Positions 46,108 to 54,708 of a DNA stretch of 64,000 nt are shown in pieces; within the stretch, counting starts at the first letter, position 1, and each line of letters begins with the position of its first letter. Position numbers and translations under genes: made by a program. This DNA is from Comamonas sp. lk. GTDB lineage: Bacteria > Pseudomonadota > Gammaproteobacteria > Burkholderiales > Burkholderiaceae_C. Below the pieces are notes generated by a model. That model searched no databases. It worked only from the letters and a program-made list of their open reading frames with translations, and was not told the origin of the DNA. Location: NCBI GenBank assembly GCA_945925985.1, contig CAMELV010000015.1:1-64000 (forward strand), read 5' to 3'.

Positions 46108-46908
46108 GTGCCCCGCATCAAGCCGACTCGCTTCGTTTTTCAAGCCGTGCAACTGGTTCGACCCTGTGAAGTGGTGGCCTACCGCATCACCGAGGCCATC
46201 CGGGCGGGCGATGTTAAGGTAGGCGAACGGCTGCCGTCGGAGCAGAGTCTGTCCGAGCAGTTGGGCGTGAGTCGGCCGACGCTGCGCGAAGCCACCAAGT
46301 TGCTGGCCCAAGCGGGCGTTGTCCAAGTATTGCCTGGTTCGTCAGGTGGCATTTTTGTCATCAGTGAAGCGGTGCCTCCCGAGCTGTGCGGTTACCCCCT
46401 GCCCAACCTGCCGTTGGATGACATCGACAGTGTGCTGGAGGCGCGGCGCTTGTTTGAGCCCCGCGTTGCGCGACTGGCGTCGATCTACGCGACGCCGACT
46501 GATTTTGAACGTATGCGCGACGCGGTCAGGCTCAGCGAAGCAACGGTGGTTCAATTTAAAAAGAGGAAGATCACCCAAGCCGGTGCGCAAGTAATGACCA
46601 TGGCCAGCACGCGCTTCAATATTGCAGTTGCAAGAGCCACACAAAACACCATGATCGTTCAGATGATGGAGGTGATGTTGCGGCGCCTTGAGCTGGTACG
46701 TACCCTGGCCGTGCGCGAACTCAGTGACATTGCCCTATCGACCCGGACCCTCCACGACAGTTTGCTGGCCATCGAAAGCGGGGACCCGGATCAAATTGAC
46801 GCAGCCACGCTGGCCCGCATCGGCTTGCTGGAGACCGCTTGGGAGCAGGCCGTGGGCAAACCACTGCGCCGCCGGGCGATCCTGCCGAGCGCCTTGAAAA
46901 GAGCTTGA
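46108..46908 (+). CDS. FadR-type GntR family transcriptional regulator
   Basis: 266 residues: N-terminal winged helix (YRITEAIRAGDVKVGERLPSE, LSEQLGVSRPTLREATKLL, IFVISE) and an all-helical FCD/FadR effector domain (ARRLFEPRVARLA...FNIAVARATQN...HDSLLAIESGD). The start is a GTG. Such regulators respond to carboxylic acids or related metabolites and usually sit beside the genes they control. A perfect inverted repeat of the FadR-subfamily kind (TTGGTAT-N6-ATACCAA) lies 34 bp after its stop, before the downstream transport operon, which marks that operon as its likely target. Confidence 0.9.
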   Translation: MPRIKPTRFVFQAVQLVRPCEVVAYRITEAIRAGDVKVGERLPSEQSLSEQLGVSRPTLREATKLLAQAGVVQVLPGSSGGIFVISEAVPPELCGYPLPNLPLDDIDSVLEARRLFEPRVARLASIYATPTDFERMRDAVRLSEATVVQFKKRKITQAGAQVMTMASTRFNIAVARATQNTMIVQMMEVMLRRLELVRTLAVRELSDIALSTRTLHDSLLAIESGDPDQIDAATLARIGLLETAWEQAVGKPLRRRAILPSALKRA

Positions 46909-46941
46909 CAGCGTGTGCACCGCATCAAATAATGGTTAACA

Positions 46942-46961
46942 TTGGTATATAAAAATACCAA
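46942..46961. promoter_or_regulatory. Probable operator of the FadR-type regulator
   Basis: TTGGTAT-ATAAAA-ATACCAA, a perfect 7-bp inverted repeat with TGGT/ACCA half-sites as in many FadR-subfamily operators. It lies in an AT-rich stretch 64 bp before the likely start of the TIGR04076-like gene. The track start of that gene (TTG at 46942) falls on the operator and is therefore doubted. Confidence 0.6.
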
Positions 46962-47025
46962 ATTCAGACAATTAACACATCGAAATCATGGTCGGTTCAA
47001 GCGGCCCAAACTGGAAGACTCGACC

Positions 47026-47379
47026 TTGACCTTGCCTGCCGATGAGTTTGAGCTGTATGACCTGCGCGTTGAGGTGGTCGTCCATGATGACCGCAATATC
47101 CAGTGCGGGGCAAAGGCGGGCGACTATTTTGAGGCGCGTGGTGAGATGTTGCACTTCCCGCCAGGGCAGGGCTTTTCCCTGTACTCACTGGCAGCGCTGC
47201 TGCCGCTGCTACCCGCTAAGCAGCGTGTTACGCAGCCGGCAGACTGGATGAGCACCGATGCTGAAGTGGCCTGTCCGGACCCGCATTGCCCCACCCGCTT
47301 TCGCATCACCCGGCTGGGCAAGCGCCTGTTCAAACACAGTGACACCACGGCGGTGCCGTTGCCAGCTGGTCTGTCATGA
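47026..47379 (+). CDS. TIGR04076-like protein
   Basis: About 117 residues. FELYDLRVEVV, CGAKAGDYFEARGEML, GFSLYSLAALLPLLPAKQR and the cysteine-containing VACPDPHCPTRF match by memory the TIGR04076 family, small proteins of unknown role often near iron-sulfur or reductase genes. The start is uncertain: the TTG at 47026 has GGAAG eight bases upstream and starts just before the conserved region, while the track's TTG at 46942 lies on the operator. First gene of the transport operon; its stop overlaps the next ATG (ATGA). Confidence 0.7.
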   Translation: MTLPADEFELYDLRVEVVVHDDRNIQCGAKAGDYFEARGEMLHFPPGQGFSLYSLAALLPLLPAKQRVTQPADWMSTDAEVACPDPHCPTRFRITRLGKRLFKHSDTTAVPLPAGLS

Positions 47380-48425
47380 TGACTGCCGCCGCTGTTGAAA
47401 CCGTCACGCTCGCACCCGGCTACCGGATCCCCCGCATCATCCGTGGTGGCTGGCAGCTCGCTGGTGACCATGGCCCGGTTGAGCGCCACCGCGCCATTGC
47501 TGACATGGCCGCGTTTCTCGCGGCCGGGTTCAACACGGTGGATGGTGCTGACATCTACACCGGCGTCGAGGACATGTATGGTGAGTTCAACGCCCACCAG
47601 CGTGCGGCTGGCCTAGCCACCATGCAGGTTCACACCAAGTGCGTCCCTGATTACGCCGACCTTGACCAGCTCCACGCTGCCGATTTGCGGCGTACCATCA
47701 CACGCTCGCTGCAGCGCCTGCGCACCGACCGGCTCGACTTGGTGCAGTTCCATTGGTGGGACTACAACCGGGGCAACTACCTGGAAGCCGCGGCAGCCTT
47801 GCAGCAAATGCAACAGGAGGGCCTGATTGCCCGAATTGGCGGCACCAACTTTGATACCGCCCACGCCCGGGCGCTGATCGAGGCGGGTGTCTCCCTGACC
47901 AGCATGCAAACCCAGTTCTCACTGCTGGACCGGCGTCCCCGCACCGGCTTGGCCGACCTTGCGGCGCAGCACGGCATGCACCTGCTGTGCTACGGCACCC
48001 TGGCCGGCGGATTTCTGACTGAGCACTGGTTGGGACAGTCCGAGCCAGTCCAGACGCTCACCAACCGCTCCTTGGTGAAGTACCAATTGATCATCGACGA
48101 GTTCGGCGGTTGGAGCGCCTTTCAGGCACTGCTGCGGGCCTTGAAAACCATCGCCGACCGGCATGGGGTTGCGCTCTCAAGCGTGGCCGTTCGCTGGGTG
48201 CTGGACCAGCCCGGTGTGGCAGCTGCCATTGTCGGCGCCCGTTATGCAGACAAGCTCGCCAGTACGCTGGAGGTGTTTGCCTTCCAACTGAGCCAAGCGG
48301 ACCATGCTCTGATCGCGCCGCTGCTGGCCGCAGCGCCCGGCCCTGCGGGCGAACCCTACAGACTGGAGCGCGACAAGACGGGCCGACACGGCCGCATCAT
48401 GAAGTACGAACTGAACAAAACCTGA
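47376..48425 (+). CDS. Aldo/keto reductase
   Basis: 349-residue TIM-barrel NAD(P)H oxidoreductase. The catalytic tetrad is complete: D56 and Y61 (DGADIYTG), K88 (HTKCVP) and H126 (LVQFHWWDY). It is a paralogue of the N-terminal domain of the fusion protein at 49730, sharing QFHWW and the closing VALSSVAVRWVLDQP/VSVSNVATRWVLEQA region. It reduces a carbonyl or oxidises an alcohol; the substrate is presumably imported by the Liv-type transporter of the same operon. It overlaps the preceding gene by 4 bp. Confidence 0.9.
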   Translation: MMTAAAVETVTLAPGYRIPRIIRGGWQLAGDHGPVERHRAIADMAAFLAAGFNTVDGADIYTGVEDMYGEFNAHQRAAGLATMQVHTKCVPDYADLDQLHAADLRRTITRSLQRLRTDRLDLVQFHWWDYNRGNYLEAAAALQQMQQEGLIARIGGTNFDTAHARALIEAGVSLTSMQTQFSLLDRRPRTGLADLAAQHGMHLLCYGTLAGGFLTEHWLGQSEPVQTLTNRSLVKYQLIIDEFGGWSAFQALLRALKTIADRHGVALSSVAVRWVLDQPGVAAAIVGARYADKLASTLEVFAFQLSQADHALIAPLLAAAPGPAGEPYRLERDKTGRHGRIMKYELNKT

Positions 48426-48452
48426 TTTCAACCCACCCTGGAGATTTCCACC

Positions 48453-49733
48453 ATGCGACACCTGCTTTCCACCACCGCCCTAGCTGCGATTGCCACGCTG
48501 GGCACGTCGTCCTCGTTTGCCCAAACGCCGTCTTGCACCCACACGGTGGGCATGGTGGTATCGCTCACCGGGGCCGCTGGTCGTTTCGGTCAGGCCGCGA
48601 GCAAATCGGTCGAGCTGGCCTTCAGTGAGTTGAACAAGGCGGCCGGAGCGCAAGGCATTGCCGGCTGCAAGCTCGCTTTTGACCTGCGCGACGCGCAAAG
48701 CCAGGGCTCCGTGGCAGTCGACCAGGCCCGGCAACTGGTGGATCTGAAAAAAGTGCCGGCCATCATTGGTGGCATCATCAGCTCGGTCTCGATCCCGATG
48801 GTGACGTCAGTCACCGGCCCGGCTGGCGTGGTGCAGATTTCACCAGCCTCTTCGTCACCCACCCTGACCAAACTGGCCGTGGAGGGCAAGACCAATGGCT
48901 GGTTCTTCCGCACCATCACCAGCGACGCCTTGCAGGGCACGGCCGCGGCCAAGTACGCTCTGGACCAGGGCATGAAAACCCTCACCGTGATCCATGTGAA
49001 CAATGATTTCGGCGTCAACATGCTGGCGGAATTCCGCCGGGCCTACGAGGCACTGGGCGGCAAGATCATCGACGTCACGCCGTACAACCCCGAGCAGTCC
49101 TCCTACAACGCCGAGGTGACCAAGGCGCTCAAGGGCGATCCGGCGGCGCTGTATTTCGTCGGCTATCCCGGCGACGGCACCACCATCATCCGCACCTGGG
49201 TGCAGCAGGGCGGGCCACAGCGCTTCCTGTTCAACGACGGCATGAATTCGGCCGATTTCATCAAGGGCGTTGGTGCCCAGTACCTGAAGAATGCGATTGG
49301 CACATCTTCCGGTACAACCAAGACCGAATCCACCGCCTACTTTGACAAGGCCTACCCGGCCATGAGCGGTGGTTTTGACGGTGGCGCACCGGCTGCCGTA
49401 CAGGGCTTTGATGCCGCCGCCATCCTTGGGCTGGCGGTCGCCCAGGCCGGCAAGTTTGACGCCGCCTCGATTCGCGATGGCATCCGCAAGGTCACGGCCT
49501 CGGGCGGCGAGGTGATCCACGCGGGACCGCAGGGCTTTGCCCGCGCGCTGGAACTGATCAAGCAAAAGAAACCCATCCGCTATGTGGGGGTGATTGGCCC
49601 AGTCCAGTTTGACAAAAATGGTGACATTGCCGGTCCGTTCCGCACCTGGAAGATTGCCGATGGCGAGGTGGTCACTGCGGGTCAGATATCCACCGAAGAC
49701 GTGCAAGCCATCCAGGCCAAGATGGTCAAATGA
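48453..49733 (+). CDS. Liv-type ABC transporter substrate-binding protein
   Basis: 426 residues: a signal peptide (MRHLLSTTALAAIATLGTSSSFA, cleavage near 23) and a type I periplasmic binding fold (VGMVVSLTGAAGRFGQAASKSVELAF, PAIIGGIISSVSIPM, VIHVNNDFGVNMLAEFRRAYEALGG). Belongs to the branched-chain amino acid/amide receptor group, which also binds aromatic compounds, amides and urea, so leucine should not be assumed. It is sandwiched between two aldo/keto reductase genes and its stop overlaps the next start (ATGA). Confidence 0.9.
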   Translation: MRHLLSTTALAAIATLGTSSSFAQTPSCTHTVGMVVSLTGAAGRFGQAASKSVELAFSELNKAAGAQGIAGCKLAFDLRDAQSQGSVAVDQARQLVDLKKVPAIIGGIISSVSIPMVTSVTGPAGVVQISPASSSPTLTKLAVEGKTNGWFFRTITSDALQGTAAAKYALDQGMKTLTVIHVNNDFGVNMLAEFRRAYEALGGKIIDVTPYNPEQSSYNAEVTKALKGDPAALYFVGYPGDGTTIIRTWVQQGGPQRFLFNDGMNSADFIKGVGAQYLKNAIGTSSGTTKTESTAYFDKAYPAMSGGFDGGAPAAVQGFDAAAILGLAVAQAGKFDAASIRDGIRKVTASGGEVIHAGPQGFARALELIKQKKPIRYVGVIGPVQFDKNGDIAGPFRTWKIADGEVVTAGQISTEDVQAIQAKMVK

Positions 49734-51229
49734 ATCAGGGCATCGCTGCGTTGAAACCGCTTGGTCGGCCACAACGCACGGCGCTGGCCCCGGGCCTGGA
49801 GATCTCGCGCCTAGTCACCGGCTTGTGGCAGGTGGCAGACATGGAGCGCGGTGGCACCCTGATCGATCCAATGAAGGGTGCTGCCGATCTGGCGGCCTAT
49901 GCCGCACAAGGCTTTGACACCTTTGACATGGCCGATCACTACGGCTCGGCCGAGGTCATCGCCGGCACCCTGCTGGCGTCCAAGGCACAGCCCCAGGTAC
50001 GAGCCTTCACCAAGTGGTGCCCGCCACCGGGGCCGATGAGTGCGGCCGTGGTCCGCGAGGGCGTGCAGCGCTCGCTGGACCGCTTGCGGGTCAACTGCAT
50101 CGACCTGTTGCAGTTTCATTGGTGGACGTTTGAGCATCCTGGCTACATTGACGCGATGCAGGAGCTGGCCAAACTGCGCCAGCAAGGCTTGATTGCGCAC
50201 CTTGGGCTGGCGAATTTTGATACGGCGCACCTGCGGGTGCTGCTCAATGAAGGTGTTCCGGTGGCCAGCAACCAGGTCTGCATGTCGCTGCTGGACCGCC
50301 GCGGCACTGAGGACATGACGGCGCTGTGCCTGCAATCTGGCGTTAAGCTGCTGACCTATGGTGTGCTCGGTGGCGGTTTTTTGAGTGAGCGCTGGGCCGG
50401 CGCCGCTGCGCCGGCCGAAGTGCACGACTGGAGCAAGATGAAATACCAGCGCTTCATCCAGGCTGTGGGCGGTTGGGACGCGCTGCAAACCGTGCTGAAG
50501 GCTGCTCAGACCATTGCACGCAAGCACCAGGTGTCAGTTTCCAATGTAGCCACCCGCTGGGTGCTGGAGCAAGCAGCTGTAGCTGCGGTGATTGTGGGTG
50601 CCCGGCTGGGTGAGTCCGAGCACCGGGCCGACAACCTTCGGCCGTTCGAGTTTCAGCTCGATGCCGACGACCATGCCGTGCTCGATCAGGCCTTTGTCAT
50701 GACCCGTCGCCTCAGCGGTGACTGCGGTGACGAATACCGCCAACCGCCGTTCCTGACCGCCTCGGGCGACCTCAGCCACCACCTTGATACGGTGGCGCCG
50801 CTGTGGCCGCGTCAGCCGGTGCCGGGCTACAACCAGCGCTGGACAATTGACAGCGGCAGCGCCTGGGAGCCGATTGCCGGCTACTCGCGGGCGGTGCGTC
50901 TGGGTGATCGCATCCTGGTCTCGGGCACCACCGCCACCCATGGCCAGGGCCAATTGATCGGCCGCGGTGACGCTGCCGTGCAGGCCACCTACATCCTCGA
51001 CAAGATTGCGGCCAGCATCAAGGCGCTGGGTGGCAAACTGCAGGACGTGGTGCGCACCCGGGTCTACCTGCAAAACGCGGCCGACTGCGAAGCGGTCAGC
51101 CGGGTGCACGGCAAGTACTTTGGTGCCATCCGCCCGGCCAACACCCTGCTGGAGGTCTCGGCGTTGATCGGAGAAGGCTACCTGGTCGAGATTGAGGCCG
51201 AGGCTGTGGCCGCCGCGGGCGCCGCCTGA
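49730..51229 (+). CDS. Aldo/keto reductase fused to a Rid-family domain
   Basis: 499-residue two-domain protein. Residues 1-330 are an aldo/keto reductase with tetrad D66, Y71, K95, H130 (DMADHYGS, FTKWCP, LLQFHWWTF). Residues about 374-495 are a YjgF/YER057c/UK114 (Rid) domain (RAVRLGDRILVSGTTATH, VVRTRVYLQNAADCEAVSRVHGKYF, YLVEIEAEAV). Where imine-hydrolysing RidA has its key arginine (PARS), this domain has PANT (N471), so it belongs with Rid groups not known to hydrolyse imines. The reductase-Rid fusion implies channelling of one intermediate. RBS and stop overlaps link it to the binding protein and LivG. Confidence 0.9.
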   Translation: MNQGIAALKPLGRPQRTALAPGLEISRLVTGLWQVADMERGGTLIDPMKGAADLAAYAAQGFDTFDMADHYGSAEVIAGTLLASKAQPQVRAFTKWCPPPGPMSAAVVREGVQRSLDRLRVNCIDLLQFHWWTFEHPGYIDAMQELAKLRQQGLIAHLGLANFDTAHLRVLLNEGVPVASNQVCMSLLDRRGTEDMTALCLQSGVKLLTYGVLGGGFLSERWAGAAAPAEVHDWSKMKYQRFIQAVGGWDALQTVLKAAQTIARKHQVSVSNVATRWVLEQAAVAAVIVGARLGESEHRADNLRPFEFQLDADDHAVLDQAFVMTRRLSGDCGDEYRQPPFLTASGDLSHHLDTVAPLWPRQPVPGYNQRWTIDSGSAWEPIAGYSRAVRLGDRILVSGTTATHGQGQLIGRGDAAVQATYILDKIAASIKALGGKLQDVVRTRVYLQNAADCEAVSRVHGKYFGAIRPANTLLEVSALIGEGYLVEIEAEAVAAAGAA

Positions 51230-51235
51230 TCGGCC

Positions 51236-52039
51236 ATGGCTGAACCGAGGCCGGCAAACACAGACGGGCCGTCAGAGGATGGGCTGCTGGTGGTGGACGC
51301 CCTGTCCAAAAATTTCGGCGGCCACCAGGCGGTCAACCAGGTCTCATTTGCCTTGAAGGCGGGCGTTATTGGCGGTTTGATCGGCCCCAATGGGGCGGGC
51401 AAGACCACGCTCTTTAATTGTCTGACCGGCTTCATGCCGGCCTCGTCCGGCCAGGTGCTGCTGGATGGCGTGTCCATTTCCGGACGGCCCGCCAACGCTG
51501 TGTTTGCCGCCGGATTGGCCAGAACCTTCCAGATCCCGCGCCCGTTCCCCGAGATGAGCGTGTTGGAGAACGTGATGGTGGCGCCGCGCGGCCAGATCGG
51601 CGAGCGGTTCTGGACCAACTGGCTGCGCCCGGCCGTGGTGGCCCGTCAAGAGCGCCAGACGTTGGCTGCTGCGCGTCATTGGCTGGATTTCGTGGGTCTT
51701 TCCGGCCTGGTGCATGAGCCGGCTCGGATACTCTCGGGCGGGCAGCGCAAGCTGCTGGAGCTGGCGCGTGTGATGGTGGCCGAACCCAAAATCGTGCTGC
51801 TGGATGAACCCGGTGCCGGCGTGAACCCGGCGCTGCTGGACCAGATCGTCAACAAGGTGCGGGCCCTCAACGCAAAGGGCACCACTTTCCTCATCATCGA
51901 GCACAACATGGACCTCGTGGCCACGCTGTGTCACCCGGTGATGGTGATGGCTGAAGGCCGTTTGCTGATGTCTGGGTCGGCGCAGACGGTGCTCAGCGAT
52001 GCGCGGGTGGTGGAAGCCTACCTGGGCAGCCCGGCATGA
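51236..52039 (+). CDS. livG: Liv-type ABC transporter ATP-binding protein (LivG-like)
   Basis: 267-residue ATPase. Walker A is GPNGAGKTT (50-58), signature LSGGQRKLLELAR, Walker B KIVLLDEPGAGVNP, followed by IIEHNMDLV. The N-terminal 15 residues are an unusual hydrophilic lead. It works with LivF on the LivHM channel. The start is 6 bp after the fusion gene and its stop overlaps livF by ATGA. Confidence 0.93.
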   Translation: MAEPRPANTDGPSEDGLLVVDALSKNFGGHQAVNQVSFALKAGVIGGLIGPNGAGKTTLFNCLTGFMPASSGQVLLDGVSISGRPANAVFAAGLARTFQIPRPFPEMSVLENVMVAPRGQIGERFWTNWLRPAVVARQERQTLAAARHWLDFVGLSGLVHEPARILSGGQRKLLELARVMVAEPKIVLLDEPGAGVNPALLDQIVNKVRALNAKGTTFLIIEHNMDLVATLCHPVMVMAEGRLLMSGSAQTVLSDARVVEAYLGSPA

Positions 52040-52785
52040 GCAGCCCCCCGGTCCTGGTCATTGAATCGCTGGAGGCTGGCTACGAGCCCAGCCTCCCGAT
52101 TGTGCGAAACGCCTGCCTGACGGTCCAACCTGGTGAGATCTTCGCCATCCTCGGCCCCAACGGTGCGGGCAAATCGTCGCTGGTGAAAGCCGTGGCCGGG
52201 CTGGTGCCTGTCAGCAGCGGCCGCGTGCTGCTCAATGGCCGCGACATCACCCGCACCCCGGCTCACCGCATGGTGTTCGAGGGCCTGGCCTTCGTGCCGC
52301 AAACCGAGAACGTGTTTATCAACCTCAGTGTGGCCGAGAACCTGGAACTTGCGGCCGCCATCGTCAAGGCCCCGCGCCACGACAGCCTGGCGCCGGTTTA
52401 CGCCATGTTTCCCGACCTGCTGCGCCAGCGCAAGTTGCCAGCGGGTCAGCTGTCGGGCGGGCAACGCCAGATGCTGGCCGTGGCACGCGCCTTGATTGCG
52501 CGGCCCGGTCTGCTGATTCTGGATGAGCCCTCGGCTGGCTTGAGCCCGCTGCTGGTCGGCCAGGTGTTTGGCAAACTGCGCGAGGTGCGCGATGCCGGCA
52601 TCACTGTCTTGCTGGTGGAGCAGAACGTCAAGGCTGCGCTGGGCTTGGCCGACCGCGCGGCCGTGCTGGTGGAGGGCAAAGAGCGTATTGTTGGCAGCAG
52701 CGCCGAGCTGCTGGGCGATGCGCGTATCGCCGCCTTGTATTTGGGCCGCCATGCCGGCACGCCGGCGCCTGGGAGGACTGGCTGA
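52036..52785 (+). CDS. livF: Liv-type ABC transporter ATP-binding protein (LivF-like)
   Basis: 249-residue ATPase. Walker A is GPNGAGKSS (40-48), signature LSGGQRQMLAVARAL, Walker B LLILDEPSAGLSP, then LLVEQNVKAALGLADRA, which is typical of LivF. Coupled to livG (ATGA) and livH (TGATG). Confidence 0.93.
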   Translation: MSSPPVLVIESLEAGYEPSLPIVRNACLTVQPGEIFAILGPNGAGKSSLVKAVAGLVPVSSGRVLLNGRDITRTPAHRMVFEGLAFVPQTENVFINLSVAENLELAAAIVKAPRHDSLAPVYAMFPDLLRQRKLPAGQLSGGQRQMLAVARALIARPGLLILDEPSAGLSPLLVGQVFGKLREVRDAGITVLLVEQNVKAALGLADRAAVLVEGKERIVGSSAELLGDARIAALYLGRHAGTPAPGRTG

Positions 52786-53702
52786 TGTTGCAGATTTTGG
52801 CTGACGGCCTGATCATCGGCTCGGTGGTGGCGCTGGGCGCGATTGGCCTGAGCATGACCCTGTCGATCGTGCGTTTTTCCAATTTCAGCCACGGCGAGCT
52901 GCTGGGTTGGGGTGCTTATCTGGCTCTGGTGGCCTCCACCGCCCTGACCGCCACCAGCCAGGCGCTGGCAGCACCGATCGCACCCTTCTCCTTTGGGTGG
53001 GGCTTGTTGGCCAGCCTGCTGCTGGCCTGTCTCCTGACTGCGTTGCTGGCCTTGGGGCTGGACACGCTGTTATTCAAGCGCCTGCGCAAGGCGGGCTCCA
53101 TCACCTTGGTGATTGCCAGTTTCGGCGCAGCGCTGGCGCTGCGAAATTTGCTGCTGTTCTGGCAGGGTGGTATACCGCGCTACTACTCGGATAACCTGCA
53201 GATCGCCGTCACCTTTGTCCCGCGCAGCGTCTGGGGCGGGCTGCGGGTCACGCCGGATCAGATCTTTGTGTTGGCACTGACGCTGGCTACCGTGACCGGG
53301 CTGCACCTGTTCTTGCGCCACAGCACACTGGGCCGCTCGATGCGCGCCACAGCCCTCAACCCAGGGCTGGCGCGGGTCACTGGCATCGACCCGGAACGGG
53401 TGTTGCGCGCCACCTGGCTTATCGGCGGGGTGCTGGCGGCCGTGGCGGGCGTATTTGCCGGTTTGACGGTTCAGCTGCGGCCCAACATGGGTGTGGAGCT
53501 GCTGCTGCCCCTGTTCGCGGCCGTCATTCTGGGTGGGGTGGGCTCGATTTGGGGCGCTGTGCTGGGGGGCTTGATCGTGGGGCTGGCCGAAAGCGCCTCT
53601 GTCACCTTGGTCGGGGCCGAATACCGCTCAGCCGCCGCCTTTGCGGTACTGATCGCGATTTTGATGGTGCGGCCCAGGGGCCTGTTCGGGGAGCAGCACT
53701 GA
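52785..53702 (+). CDS. livH: Liv-type ABC transporter permease (LivH-like)
   Basis: 305-residue inner-membrane permease with about eight helices. GLIIGSVVALGAIGLSMTLSI at the start and the cytoplasmic motif RSMRATALNPGLARVTGIDPERV are typical of LivH. Start and stop codons overlap both neighbours as TGATG, showing tight coupling in the livGFHM order (the more common order is HMGF). Confidence 0.93.
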   Translation: MLQILADGLIIGSVVALGAIGLSMTLSIVRFSNFSHGELLGWGAYLALVASTALTATSQALAAPIAPFSFGWGLLASLLLACLLTALLALGLDTLLFKRLRKAGSITLVIASFGAALALRNLLLFWQGGIPRYYSDNLQIAVTFVPRSVWGGLRVTPDQIFVLALTLATVTGLHLFLRHSTLGRSMRATALNPGLARVTGIDPERVLRATWLIGGVLAAVAGVFAGLTVQLRPNMGVELLLPLFAAVILGGVGSIWGAVLGGLIVGLAESASVTLVGAEYRSAAAFAVLIAILMVRPRGLFGEQH

Positions 53703-54646
53703 TGGTGGATTTGACCGGCGCCTTGTCCTATGCCAGTTTCTTTCTGGTGTTTGCGACCGCCTACGCCATCATCAGCCTCGGGCTCAACCTGCAATGGGGC
53801 TTCACCGGCCTGTTCAATGTCGGGGTGGCCGGTTTCGTCGCCATCGGCGCTTACACCTCGGCCCTGCTCACCACCCCGGCGGCCAGCGACCGGTTGGCCG
53901 GCCTGGGCCTGCCGGTGGCGGTGGGCATGCTGGCCGCCATGGCGGTGACAGGCCTGGTTGGCCTGTTGGTGGGCGCTTTAGCCCTGCGGCTGCGGCAGGA
54001 CTACCTGGCCATCACCACCTTTGGAATCGCCGTCACCATCCAACTGATCGCCAACAACGCCACGCGACTGACCGGCGGGCCCTTCGGCGTGCAGTTCATT
54101 CCCAAGCCGATGCAGGCCTGGTTCGGTACCGGTCTGCCCTGGACGCTGGCCTACCTGGTCCTGTCGCTGTCGCTGCTGCTGTTGGCCTACCTGGCCATCG
54201 AGAAGCTGGTGAACAGCCCCTGGGGCCGGGTGCTGCGCGCCATCCGTGAGGATGAAGACGCCGCAAGCGCCCTGGGCAAGCGGTCGTTCGCTTTCCGGCT
54301 ACAAAGTTTTGTCATTGGCAGCATGCTGATGGGTCTGGGTGGTGCCCTTTATGCGCACTTTGTAGGCTTCATTGCACCAGATGATTTTTTACCGATCCTG
54401 ACCTTCCAGCTCTGGGCCATGTTGATCGTCGGTGGTTCGGGCAACAATCGCGGTGCCATTTTGGGCGCCTATGTGGTTTGGGGTTTCTGGACTGCTGCGG
54501 GTGGGCTGATGCGCGGCTGGATTCCACAGGCTGAACAAGCCCGGGCGGCCGCCTTGCAAGTGGTGCTCATCGGCTGCCTGATCGCGCTGATGCTGGTCTT
54601 GCGTCCGCGCGGCATGCTGGGTGATACCAAGGTCGTCGCCCGGTGA
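53702..54646 (+). CDS. livM: Liv-type ABC transporter permease (LivM-like)
   Basis: 314 residues from the ATG at 53702 (MVDLTGALSYASFF), which overlaps the livH stop; the track start at 53549 lies inside livH. LGLNLQWGFTGLFNVGVAGFVAIGAYTSALL and GRVLRAIREDEDAASALGKRSFAFRLQSF are LivM signatures. It forms the channel with LivH and ends the operon. The gap to the convergent rsmI is 62 bp without an obvious terminator. Confidence 0.93.
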   Translation: MVDLTGALSYASFFLVFATAYAIISLGLNLQWGFTGLFNVGVAGFVAIGAYTSALLTTPAASDRLAGLGLPVAVGMLAAMAVTGLVGLLVGALALRLRQDYLAITTFGIAVTIQLIANNATRLTGGPFGVQFIPKPMQAWFGTGLPWTLAYLVLSLSLLLLAYLAIEKLVNSPWGRVLRAIREDEDAASALGKRSFAFRLQSFVIGSMLMGLGGALYAHFVGFIAPDDFLPILTFQLWAMLIVGGSGNNRGAILGAYVVWGFWTAAGGLMRGWIPQAEQARAAALQVVLIGCLIALMLVLRPRGMLGDTKVVAR

Positions 54647-54708
54647 CCGGTCTGCGAGCCGCCGCCATGGTACCCGGCCTAGTTGCTACTAACCGACTCA
54701 ACCAGGCT

